Source: Megalopta genalis
Lineage: Eukaryota; Arthropoda; Insecta; Hymenoptera; Halictidae
Direction of reading: 5' to 3'
Length of the DNA stretch: 64,000 bases
Assembly (NCBI RefSeq): GCF_051020955.1
Contig: NW_027476278.1
Coordinates: 124,001-188,000 of the forward strand
Shown: positions 54,119 to 64,000 of the stretch, in pieces
How positions within the stretch are numbered: the stretch's first letter is position 1
Layout: each line of letters begins with the position of its first letter
Program-made: the position numbers and the translations under genes
Notes under the pieces: generated by a model
What the model saw: only the letters and a program-made list of their open reading frames with translations
Databases searched by the model: none
Told to the model about the DNA's origin: nothing

Positions 54119-55208
54119 CAAATCAATGCGACGTAGAAGGCTTAGCTTCGAATAAATGCGGCACAAATGGATTACCTTGATATACCTGTGATATACATGA
54201 TTTAGCTTCAACTACAAACAAAACAAACGAGTTAGCTTCAAATCCATGCGAAGCATATGATTTAACTTCAAATCAATACGAAGTAGAAGGCTGATATTCG
54301 AATCCATGCGAAACAAATGGTTTAGCTTCAAATACTTGTGTATACACGATTTAGCTTCAACAGCATGCGAAACAAACAAGTCAACTTCAAATCCATGCGA
54401 AACACATGATTTAGATTAAAATCAATGCGAAGTAGAAGGCTTATCTTCGAATCCGTGCGAAACAAATGGTTTAGCTTCAAATACTTGTGATACATTTGAT
54501 TTAGCTTCAACAGCATGCGAAACAAACGAGTTATCTTCAAATACATGCGAATCGCATGATTTAGCTTCAAATCAATGCGAAGTAGAAGGGTTATCTTCGA
54601 ATCCATGCGAAACAAATGGTTTAGCTGCAAATACTTGTGATATACATGATTTAGCTTCAACTGCATGCGAAACAAACGAGGTAGCTTCAAATCCATGGGA
54701 ACACATGAGTTAGCTTCAAATCAATGCGATGTGGAAGGCTAATCTTCGAATCGATGCGAAACAAATGATTTAGCTTCAATTACTTGTGATACACTTGATT
54801 TAGCTTCAACAGCATGCGAAATAAACGAGTCAGCTTCAAATCCATGCGAAGCAAATGATTTAGCATCAAATCAATGCGAAGTAGAAGGCTGATCTTCGAA
54901 TCCATGCGAAGCAAATGGTTTAGCTTCAAATACTTGTGATATACATGATTTAGCTTCAACAGAATGCGAAAGTAACGAGTTAGTTTCAAATCCATGCGAA
55001 ACACATGAATTAGCTTCAAATCAATACGAATTAGAAGGGTTATCTTGGAATCCATGCGAAACGTATGATATAGTTTCAAATACTTGTGATATACATGATT
55101 TAGTTTCAACCGCATGCGAAACAAATGGTTTAGCTTCAAATACTTGTGATACACTTGATTTAGCTTCAACAGCATGCGAACCAAACGAGTTAGCTTCAAA
55201 TCCATGCG
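54119..55208. repeat. HOR spacer between large copies
   Basis: About 1.1 kb of ordinary HORs that do not belong to the adjacent large copies. Irregular monomers include tacttgtgtatacacgat near 54334 (bases lost from the D monomer) and ccatgggaacacatgag near 54695. The D-E monomers with tgatacacttgattta link this stretch to about 36.2 kb and its copies. No gene is seen. Confidence 0.65.
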
Positions 55209-57675
55209 AACACATGATTTAGCTTCAAATCAATGCGAAGTAGGAGGCTTATCTTCGAATCCATGCGAAACAAATGGTTCAGCTTCAAATACTTGTGATA
55301 TACGTGATTTAGCTTCAACAGCATGCGAAACAAACGAGTTAGCTTCAAATCCATGCGAAACTCATGATTTAGCTTCAAATCAATGGGAATTAGAAGGGTT
55401 ATCTTGGAATCCATGCGAAACAAATGGTTTAGCTTCTAATACTTGTGGTATACATGATTTACCTTCAACAGCATGCGAAACAAACGAGTTAACTTCAAGT
55501 CCAAGCGAAATACATGATTTATCATCAAGTCAACGCGAAGTTGACGGCTTAGCTTCAAATCCATGCGTAACGAATGATTTAGCTACACATACTTGAGAAT
55601 ATCAGTGCTATAGCTTCAAATGCAGGCGAAACAAACGAGTTAGCTTCAAAACCATGCGAAACGCATGATTTAGCATCTAATCAATGAGAAGTAGAAGGCT
55701 GATCTTCGCAATCCATGCGAAGTAAATGGTTTAGCTTCAAATACTTGTGATACACTTGATTTAGCTTCAACAGCATGCGAAACAAACGAGTTAGCTTCAA
55801 ATCCATGCGAAACACATGATTTAGCATCAAATCAATGCGATGTAGAAGGCTGATCTTCGAATCCATGCGAAGCAAATGGTTTAGCTTCAAATACTTGTGA
55901 TATACGTGATATAGCTTCAACAGCATGCGAAACAAACGAGTTAGCTTCAAATCCATGCGAAATTCATGATTTAGCTTCAAATCAATGCGAATTAGAAGGG
56001 TTATCTTGGAATCCATGCGAAACATATGATATAGCTTCAAATACTTGTGATATACATGATTTAGCTTCAACAGCATGCGAAACAGACGAGTTAGCTTCAA
56101 ATTCATGCGAACACATGATTTAGCTTCAAATCAATGCGAAGTAGGAGGCTTATCTTCGAATCCATGCGAAACAAATGGTTTAGCTTCAAATACTTGTGAT
56201 ATACGTGATTTAGCTTCAACAGCATGCGAAACAAACGAGTTAGCTTCAAATCCATGCGAAACTCATGATTTAGCTTCAAATCAATGCGTATTAGAAGGGT
56301 TATCTTGGAATCCATGGGAAACAAATGGTTTAGCTTCTAATACTTGTGATATACATGATTTACCTTCAACAGCATGCGAAACAAACGAGTTCGATACAAA
56401 TCCATGCGAAACACATGATTTAGCTTCAAATCAATGCGAAGTACATGGGTTATCTTCGAATCCATGCGAAACAAATTGTTTAACTTCAAATACTTGTAAT
56501 ATACATGATTTATCTTCAACAGCATGCGAAACAAACGAGTTCGATTCAAATCCATGCGAAACACATGGTTTAGTTTCAAATCAATGCGAAGTGGAAGGCT
56601 TATCCTCGAATCCATGCGAAACGTATAGTTTAGGTGCAAAAACTTGTGATATACATGATTCAGCTTCAACTGCTTGCGAAACAAACGAGTTAGCTTCAAA
56701 TCCATGCGAAACATATGAATTAGCATCTAATCAATGAGAAGTAGAAGGCTTAGCTTCAAATCCGTGCGAATCAAACGTTGTAGCTTCAAATACTTGTGGT
56801 ATTTATGATTTAGCTTCAACTGCATGCGCAACAGATGGTTCAGCTCCAAATACTTGTGATGAACATGATTTAGCTTCAACTGCATGCGAATCAATTGTTT
56901 TAGCACCAAATACTTGTGATATACATGATTTTGCTTCAAATGCAGGCGAAACGAACGAGTAAGCTTCAAATCCATGCGAAACACATGATTTAGATTCAAA
57001 TCAATGCGAAGTAGAAGACAGCTTCAAATACATGAGAAACATATGGTTAGCTTCAAATCAATTGGAAGTAGAAGGCTTAGTTTCAAATCCATGCGAAACA
57101 CATGGTTTAGCTTAATATTCATGCGAAATAAATGGTTTAGCATCAAAACTTTTGATAAACATGATTTAGATTCAACTGCATGCGAAAGAAACGCGTGAGC
57201 TTCAAATCCAAGCGAACCACATGATTTAGCTTCAAATCAATGCGAAGTAGAAGGCTTATCATCAAATCCATGCGAATCAAACGTGTTAGCTTCAAACACT
57301 TGTGATATACATGATTGAGCTTCAACTGCATGCAAAACAAACGAGTTAGCTTCAGATCCATGCAAAACACATGATTTAGCTTCAAATTCATTCGAAACAC
57401 TTGGTTTAGCTTAATATTCATGCCAAACAAAAGGTTCAGCTACAAATACTTATGATATACATGATTTAGCTTCAACTGCATGCGAAAAAAACGAGTTAGC
57501 TTCAAATGCAAGCGAACAAATGATTTAGCTTAAAATCAATGCGAAGCCGATGGCTGATCGTCGAATCCATGCGAAACGAATGGTTTAGCTTCTACTACTT
57601 GTGATATACATGATTTAGCTTCAACTGCATGCGAAACAAACGAGTTAGCATCAAATACAAGCGAAACACATGATT
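55209..57675. repeat. Partial copy of the large segment with a 241-bp deletion
   Basis: 55209-56750 matches 49935-51476 at offset 5,274. From 56751 the match resumes with 51718 at offset 5,033, so 241 bp (eight monomers, one of them 31 bp) are missing here. The second piece matches to 57675 with at least three substitutions, for example tccatgcg for tccgtgcg near 57567. At two sites where S2 and S3 share a base different from S1, this copy has the S1 base, so it split off before S2-specific mutations. Confidence 0.8.
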
Positions 57676-58242
57676 CAGTTTCAAATCAATGCGAAGTAGA
57701 AGGCTTAGCTTCAAATCTAGCGAAACGAATGATTTAGCTTCAAATACTTGCGAATATCACTGATATAGCTTCAAATGCAGGCGAAACAAACGAGTTAGCT
57801 TTAAATCCATGCAAAAGACATGATTTACCTTGAAATCAATGCGTAGTAGAAGGCTTAGTTTGAAGTCCATGCATATCAAGTTGATTAGCTTCAAATACAT
57901 ATGATATACATGATCTAGCTTCAACTGCTTGGGAAGCAAACGAGTTAACGTCAAATCCATTCAAAACACATTATTTAGCTTCAAATCCAGGCGAAACTCA
58001 TGATTTAGCTTCAAATCAATGCGAAGTAGAAGGCTAATCTTCGAATCCATGCGAATCAAGTGGTTCAGCCTCAAATACTTGTGATATGCGTGATTTTGCT
58101 TCAACTGTATGCATAACGAACGAGTTAGCTTCAAATCCAAGCGAAACACATGATTTAGATTCAAATCAATGCGAAGTAGAAGGCTTAGCTTCAAATCCAG
58201 CGATACGAATGGTTTAGCTTCAAACACTTGTGATATACATGA
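57676..58242. repeat. Diverged HOR tract
   Basis: About 570 bp of HORs resembling the part of S1 around 30.96-31.55 kb, with several private changes such as ccatgcatatcaagttg near 57867. It includes shortened monomers, for example the tctagcgaaacg monomer near 57715 and the ccagcgatacg monomer near 58197. No gene is seen. Confidence 0.6.
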
Positions 58243-58855
58243 TATAGCTTCAAATGCAGGCGAAACGAATGAGTTAGCTTCAAATACAAGCGAAACACAT
58301 GATTCTGCCTCAAGTCAATGCGAAATAGAAGGCTTAGCTTCAAATCCATGCGAAACAAAAAGTTAAGATTCTAATACTTGTGACATACATGATTTAGTTT
58401 CAAATGCATGCGAAACTAACGAGTTAGTTTCAAATACAAGCGAAACACACGATTCCGCTTCAAATCAGTGCGAAGCAGAAGTCTGATCTTCGAATCCATG
58501 CGAAACAAATGGTTTAGCTTCAAATACTTGTGATATACATGATTTAGTTTCAACTGCATGCGAAACAAACGAGTTAGCTTTAGATCCAAGCGAAACACAT
58601 GATTTAGAATCAAATCAATGCGAAGTAGAAGACTTAGCTTCAAATACATGAGAAACATATGGTTAGCTTCAAATCAATTGGAAGTAGAAGGCTTAGCTTC
58701 AAATCCAAGCGAAACACATGATTTGGGTTCAACTCAATGCGAAGTAGAAGGCTTAGCTTCAAATCCATGCGAAACGAGTGATTTGGCTTCAAATACTTTT
58801 GATATAAATGATTTAGATTCAACTGCATGCGAGACAAACGGGTTGGGTTCAAATA
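58243..58855. repeat. Duplicated 0.6-kb block, copy 1
   Basis: 58243-58850 recurs at 60250-60857 (offset 2,007) almost unchanged. A noted difference is aaaaagttaag near 58357 against aaaatgttaag near 60364. The following piece, about 58856-59222, recurs at about 60953-61319 (offset 2,097), so the second copy has 90 bp (three monomers) inserted between the two pieces. No gene is seen. Confidence 0.75.
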
Positions 58856-59222
58856 CAAGCGAAACACACGATTCCACTTCAAATCAGTGCGAAGCAGAAG
58901 TCTGAACTTCGAGTCCATGCGAAACAAATGGTTTAGCTTCAAATACTTGTGTTATACATGATTTAGTTTCAACTGCATGCGAAACAAACGAGTTAGCTTT
59001 AGATCCAAGCCAAACACATGATTTAGCTTCAAATCAATGCGAAGTAGAAGGCTTTGCTTGAAATCCATGCGCAACGGTTAGTTTAGCTTCAAATACTTGT
59101 TTTGTACATGATTTAGCTTCAACTGCATGCGAAACAAACGAGATAGCTTCAGATCCAAGCGAAACACATGATTTAGCTTCAAATGCAGGTGAAACAAACG
59201 AATTAACTTCAAATCCATGCGA

Positions 59223-60249
59223 AACACATGATTTAGTTTCAAATCAATGCGAAGTAGAAGGCCTACCTTGAATCCATGCGAAACGAATGGTTCAGCTTCA
59301 AATACTTGTGTTATACATGATTTAGTTTCTACTGCATGCGAAACAAACGAGTTAGCTTCAAATCCAAGCGAAAAACATAATTTAGCATCACGACAACGCG
59401 AAGTTGAAGGCTTAGCTTCAAATCCATGCGAAACAAATGGTTTAGCTACAAACACTTGTTTTATACATGATTTAGCTTCAACTGCATGTGAATCAATTCG
59501 TTGAGCACCAAATACTTGTGATATACATGATATTGCTTCAAATGCAGGCGAAACAACCGAGTTAGTTTCAAATCCGTGCGAAACACGTGATTTAGCTTAA
59601 TATTCATGCGAAGCAAATGGTTTAGCTTCATATACTTGTGATATACATAATTTAGCTTCCACTGCATGCGAAGCAAGCGAGTTAGCTTCAAATGCAAGCG
59701 AAACACATGATTTAGCTCAAATCATTGCGATGTAGAAGGCTTAGCTACAAATACATGAGAAACAAATGATTTATATTCGGATAATTGCGATATGAGTGAT
59801 ATAACTTCAAATGCAGGCAAAACCAACGGGTTAGCTTAAAATCCATGCGAAACGCATGATTTAGTTTCAAATCAATGCGAAGTAGAAGGCTTATTTTGAA
59901 ATCCATGCAAATCAAATGGTTTAGCTTCAAATAATTGTGATATACATGATTTAGCTTCAACTGCATGCGATACAAACGAGTTATCTTCAAATCCATGCGA
60001 AACACATGATTTAGCTTTAAATCAATACGAGGTAGATGGCTGATCTTCGAATCCATGCGAAACAAATGGATTAGCTTCAAATACTTGTGATATACATGAT
60101 TTATCTTCAACTGCATGCGAAACAAACGAGATAGCTTTAAATCCATCCGAAACAGATGATTTAGATTAAAATCAATGCGAAGTAGAAGGCTTATTTTGAA
60201 ATCCATGCGAATCAAGTGGTTTAGCACAAAATACTTGTGATATACACGA
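59223..60249. repeat. HOR tract linking distant subfamilies
   Basis: About 59710-59840 matches 45.50-45.62 kb (the tatattcggataattg monomer). About 59880-60200 belongs to the gcttattttgaaatcc subfamily otherwise found at 8.9-9.9 and 21.9-23.9 kb. The two are joined at the gcttaaaatccatgcgaaac monomer near 59832. No gene is seen. Confidence 0.65.
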
Positions 60250-61369
60250 TTTTGCTTCAAATGCAGGCGAAACGAATGAGTTAGCTTCAAATACAAGCGA
60301 AACACATGATTCTGCCTCAAGTCAATGCGAAATAGAAGGCTTAGCTTCAAATCCATGCGAAACAAAATGTTAAGATTCTAATACTTGTGACATACATGAT
60401 TTAGTTTCAAATGCATGCGAAACTAACGAGTTAGTTTCAAATACAAGCGAAACACACGATTCCGCTTCAAATCAGTGCGAAGCAGAAGTCTGATCTTCGA
60501 ATCCATGCGAAACAAATGGTTTAGCTTCAAATACTTGTGATATACATGATTTAGTTTCAACTGCATGCGAAACAAACGAGTTAGCTTTAGATCCAAGCGA
60601 AACACATGATTTAGAATCAAATCAATGCGAAGTAGAAGACTTAGCTTCAAATACATGAGAAACATATGGTTAGCTTCAAATCAATTGGAAGTAGAAGGCT
60701 TAGCTTCAAATCCAAGCGAAACACATGATTTGGGTTCAACTCAATGCGAAGTAGAAGGCTTAGCTTCAAATCCATGCGAAACGAGTGATTTGGCTTCAAA
60801 TACTTTTGATATAAATGATTTAGATTCAACTGCATGCGAGACAAACGAGTTGGGTTCAAACCCATGCGAAACAAAAAGTTAAGATTCTAATACTTGTGAC
60901 ATACATGATTTAGTTTCAACTGCATGCGAAACTAACGAGTTAGTTTCAAATACAAGCGAAACACACGATTCCACTTCAAATCAGTGCGAAGCAGAAGTCT
61001 GAACTTCGAGTCCATGCGAAACAAATGGTTTAGCTTCAAATACTTGCGTTATACATGATTTAGTTTCAACTGCATGCGAAACAAACGAGTTAGCTTTAGA
61101 TCCAAGCCAAACACATGATTTAGCTTCAAATCAATGCGAAGTAGAAGGCTTTGCTTGAAATCCATGCGCAACGATTAGTTTAGCTTCAAATACTTGTTTT
61201 ATACATGATTTAGCTTCAACTGCATGCGAAACAAACGAGATAGCTTCAGATCCAAGCGAAACACATGATTTAGCTTCAAATGCAGGTGAAACAAACGAAT
61301 TAACTTCAAATCCCTGCGAAACACATGATTTAGCATCTAATCAATGAGAAGTAGAAGGCTGATCTTCGC
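60250..61369. repeat. Duplicated 0.6-1-kb block, copy 2
   Basis: Second copy of 58243-59222 with an extra three-monomer stretch (about 60863-60952) that itself repeats a gttaagattctaatac monomer. The last 50 bases, with gcatctaatcaatgagaag, belong to the family found near 36.15, 43.25, 50.40 and 55.68 kb and lead into the next large copy. No gene is seen. Confidence 0.7.
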
Positions 61370-64000
61370 AATCCATGCGAATCAAATGGGTTAGCTTCAA
61401 ACACTTGTGATATACATAATATAGCTTCAACTGCAAGCGAAATAATCGAGTTAGCTTCAAACCCATGCTAAACACATGATTTAGCTTTAAATCAATGCGA
61501 TGTAGGAGGCTGATCTTCGAATCCATGCGAATCAAATGATTTAGCTTCAAATACTTGTGATATGCGTGATTTTGCTTCAACTGCATGCAAAACCAACGAG
61601 TTAGCTTCAAATCCAAGCGAAACACATGATTCAGATTCAAATCAATGCGAAGTAGAAGGCTTAGCTTCAAATCCAGCGAAACGAATGATTTAGCTTCAAA
61701 TACTTTCGAATATCTCTGATATAGCTTCAAATGCAGGTGAAACAAACGAGTTAGCTTTAAATCCATGCAAAAGACATGATTTACCTTCAAATCAATGCGA
61801 ATTAGGAGGCTGATCTTCGAATCGACGCGAAACAGATGGTTTAACTTCAATTATATGTGATATGCATGATTTAGCTTCATATGCATGCGAAACAAACGAG
61901 TTAGCATCAAATCCGTTCAAAACACTTGATTTAGCTTCAAATTCATTCGAAAGACATGGTTTAGCGTACTATTCATGGGAATCAAATGGTTCAGATTCAA
62001 ATACTGGTAATATACATCATGTAGCTTCAAATGCAGGCGAAACAAACGAGTCAGCTTCAAATCCATGCGAAACGAATGATTTGGCATCAAATACTTGTGA
62101 TATAAATGATTTAGATTCAACTGCATGCGAGACAAACGAGTTGGGTTCAAATCCATGCGAAACACAGGATTTATATTCAAATGAATGCGAAGTAGAAGGC
62201 TGATCTTCGAATCCATGCGAATCAAACGGCTTAGCTTCAAACCCTTGTGATATACATGATTTAGCTTCAACTGCATGCGAAACAGATGGTTCAGCTTCAA
62301 ATACTTGTGATGAACATGATTTAGCTTCAACTGCATGCGAAACAAATCGTTTAGCTTCAAATACTTGTCACATATATGATTTAGCTTCAAATGCAGCCGA
62401 AACAAACGAATTAGCTTCAAATCCATGCGAAACACATGATTTAGATTCAAATCAATGCGAAGTAGAAGACTTAGCTTCAAATACATGAGAAACATATGGT
62501 TAGCTTCAAATCAATTGGAAGTAGAAGGCTTAGTTTCAAATCCATGCGAAACACATGGTTTAGCTTAATATTCATGCGAAATAAATGGTTTAGCTTCAAA
62601 ACCTTTGATATACATGGTTTAGATTCAACTGCATGCGAAACAAACGCGTTAGCTTCAAATCCAAGCGAACCACATGATTTAGCTTCAAATCAATGCGAAG
62701 TAGAAGGCTTATCATCAAATCCATGCGAATCAAACGGGTTAGCTTCAAACACTTGCGATATACATGATTTAGCTTCAACTGCATGCAAAACAAATGAGTA
62801 AGCTTCAAATCCATGCGAAACACATGATTTAGCTTCAAATCAATGCGAAGCAGAAGTCTGATCTTCAAATCCATGCGAAACACATGATTTAGATTCAAAT
62901 CAATGTGGAGTAGAAGACTTAGCTTCAAATACATGAGAAACATATGGTTAGCTTCAAATAAATTGGAAGTAGAAGGCTTAGCTACAAATCCAAGCGAAAC
63001 ACATGATTTAGATTCAAATCAATGCGAAGTAGAAGACTTAGCTTAAAATTCATGAGAAACATATGGTTAGCTTAAAATCAATTGGAAGTAGAAGGCTTAG
63101 CTTCAAATCCAAACGAAACACATGATTTGGATTCAACTCAATGCGAAGTAGAAGCCTTAGCATCAAATCCATGCGAAACGAATGGTTTAGCTTCAAATAC
63201 TTGCGAATATAAGTAATATAGCTTCAAATGCAGACGACACTAACGAGTTAGCTTCAAATCCATGCAAAAGACATGATTTACCTTCAAATCAATGCGAAGT
63301 AGAAGGCTTAGTTTGAAATCCATGCGAATCAAGTTCTTTAGCTTCAAATACTTATGTTATACATGATTTAGCTTCAACTGCTTGGGAAGCAAACGAGTTA
63401 ACTTCAAATCCTTTCAAAACACATGATTTAGCTTCAAATTCATTCGAAACACTTGGTTTAGCTTAATATTCTTGCCAAAAAAAAAGGTTCAGCTTCAAAT
63501 ACTTATGATATTCATGATTTAGTTTCAACTGCATGCGAAAAAAACGAGTTAGCTTCAAATCCAAGCGTAACACATGATTTAGCTTCATATCAATGCGAAG
63601 TAGAAGGCTTAGCTTCAAATCCATGCGAAACAAACGAGTCAACTTGAAATCCATGCGAAACAAATTATTTAGCTTCAAATACTTGCGATATAAGTGATAT
63701 AGCTTCAAATGCAGGCGGAACAAACAGTTAGCTTCAAATTCATGCGAAACACATGATTTAGCTTCAAATCAATGCGGAGTTAAAGGCTTAGCTTCAAATC
63801 CATGCGAATCAAATGGTTTAGCTTCAAAAACTTGTGATATACATGATTCAGATCCAAGTGCAGGCGAAACAACGAGTCAGCTTCAAATCCAAGCGAAACA
63901 CATGATTTAATTTCAAATCAATACGAAGAAGAAGGCTTAGCTTCAAATCCATGCGAAACAAATTGTTTAGCTTCCAATACTTGTGATATACATGATTTAG
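61370..64000. repeat. Further copy of the large segment, cut by window end
   Basis: From 61370 to the last base the sequence matches 38286-40916 at offset 23,084 (and S1 at offset 30,177). At the site 31759/38852/61936 it has T like S2, not A like S1, so S1 carries the derived base. The junction lies inside aatccatgcgaa, shared by both sides. The copy continues past the window, so the array extends to the right. Confidence 0.88.

Larger units (their letters stand above)
1..64000. repeat. Satellite array: 30-bp monomers in a 150-bp higher-order repeat
   Basis: Every part of the window that I read is a variant of one monomer of about 30 bp. Most monomers start with gcttcaaa, carry tgcgaa (or tgtgat) near position 14, and end in a short block such as acatgattta, agaaggctta, aaatggttta or aaacgagtta. 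These endings distinguish five types: A (plus-frame reading ASNPCETHDL), B (ASNQCEVEGL), C (SSNPCETNGL), D (ASNTCDIHDL) and E (ASTACETNEL). They recur in the order A-B-C-D-E, giving a 150-bp higher-order unit, about 427 unit lengths in 64 kb. Single monomers or pairs are sometimes missing or extra, and 28-, 29- and 31-bp monomers occur. No stretch of unique sequence, tRNA-like or rRNA-like sequence, or transposon terminus was seen. A higher-order satellite of this size is typical of eukaryotic heterochromatin. The chromosomal position and the species are unknown. Confidence 0.95.

Noticed and set aside
1..64000. CRISPR array, because of the strict period of about 30 bp
   Set aside because: There are no unique spacers between conserved repeats. 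Successive units are all variants of the same sequence and follow a five-monomer order, and no cas-like genes are present.
1..64000. Many protein-coding genes on both strands
   Set aside because: The open frames are pure repeat, overlap on opposite strands, lack unique ends or domains, and are broken by 28-, 29- and 31-bp monomers and fixed stop monomers. Their lengths fit codon composition. I kept only the longest on each strand, as doubtful.
1..64000. CENP-B box, because tttcg occurs in every monomer on the minus strand
   Set aside because: The required downstream A and CGGG positions are absent in the monomers examined. A centromere role cannot be argued from this motif.
1..64000. Telomeric repeat or transposon-derived satellite
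   Set aside because: No short G-rich telomere motif, no terminal inverted repeats with target duplications, and no transposase or reverse-transcriptase reading were seen.

Overview
The whole 64 kb window is one tandem-repeat array. I find no conventional gene, RNA gene, mobile element or unique-sequence island in it, and both window edges lie inside the repeat, so the real array is longer than 64 kb. The basic unit is a monomer of about 30 bp, roughly 2,130 copies in the window. Five monomer types (here A, B, C, D, E) follow each other in a fixed order and form a 150-bp higher-order repeat (HOR). A second HOR flavour replaces B and C by B' and C'. This nested monomer/HOR organisation, the size and the absence of genes point to a eukaryotic satellite (heterochromatic, possibly centromeric, pericentromeric or subtelomeric). 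The species cannot be read from the sequence. G+C of the consensus is about 37%.

Layout. 1-5.5 kb: two identical-looking 2,705-bp tandem segments, then a partial third copy to 6.9 kb. 6.9-10.4 kb: more diverged HORs, including a subfamily with a 'ttttgaaatcc' C monomer. 10.4-12.0 kb: a displaced copy of the left-end segments. 12.0-18.8 kb: a mosaic of shuffled pieces of the same material. 18.8-29.8 kb: diverged HORs with small local amplifications. 29.8-43.96 kb: a 7,093-bp segment duplicated in tandem. 39.8-54.1 kb: a second 7,154-bp tandem duplication whose breakpoints overlap the first. 54.1-61.4 kb: spacer HORs, a deleted partial copy of the large segment, and a duplicated 0.6-1 kb block. 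61.4-64.0 kb: the start of another copy of the large segment, running off the window.

Because 30 is a multiple of 3, three of the six frames are open in the consensus: one on the plus strand (a 10-residue, one-Cys repeat such as ASNPCETHDL) and two on the minus strand (LNHVFRMDLK type and FEAKSCVSHG type). This gives more than a hundred long open frames on both strands. They are broken everywhere by 28-, 29- and 31-bp monomers and by stop-bearing monomer subtypes. I therefore read them as a by-product of the repeat length and not as genes, although a degenerated repetitive protein gene as the distant origin cannot be excluded.

The interest of the window lies in its evolution: three or more nested scales of amplification (30 bp, 150 bp, 0.4-2.7 kb, 7.1 kb). 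Enough diagnostic variants exist to order the latest duplications.
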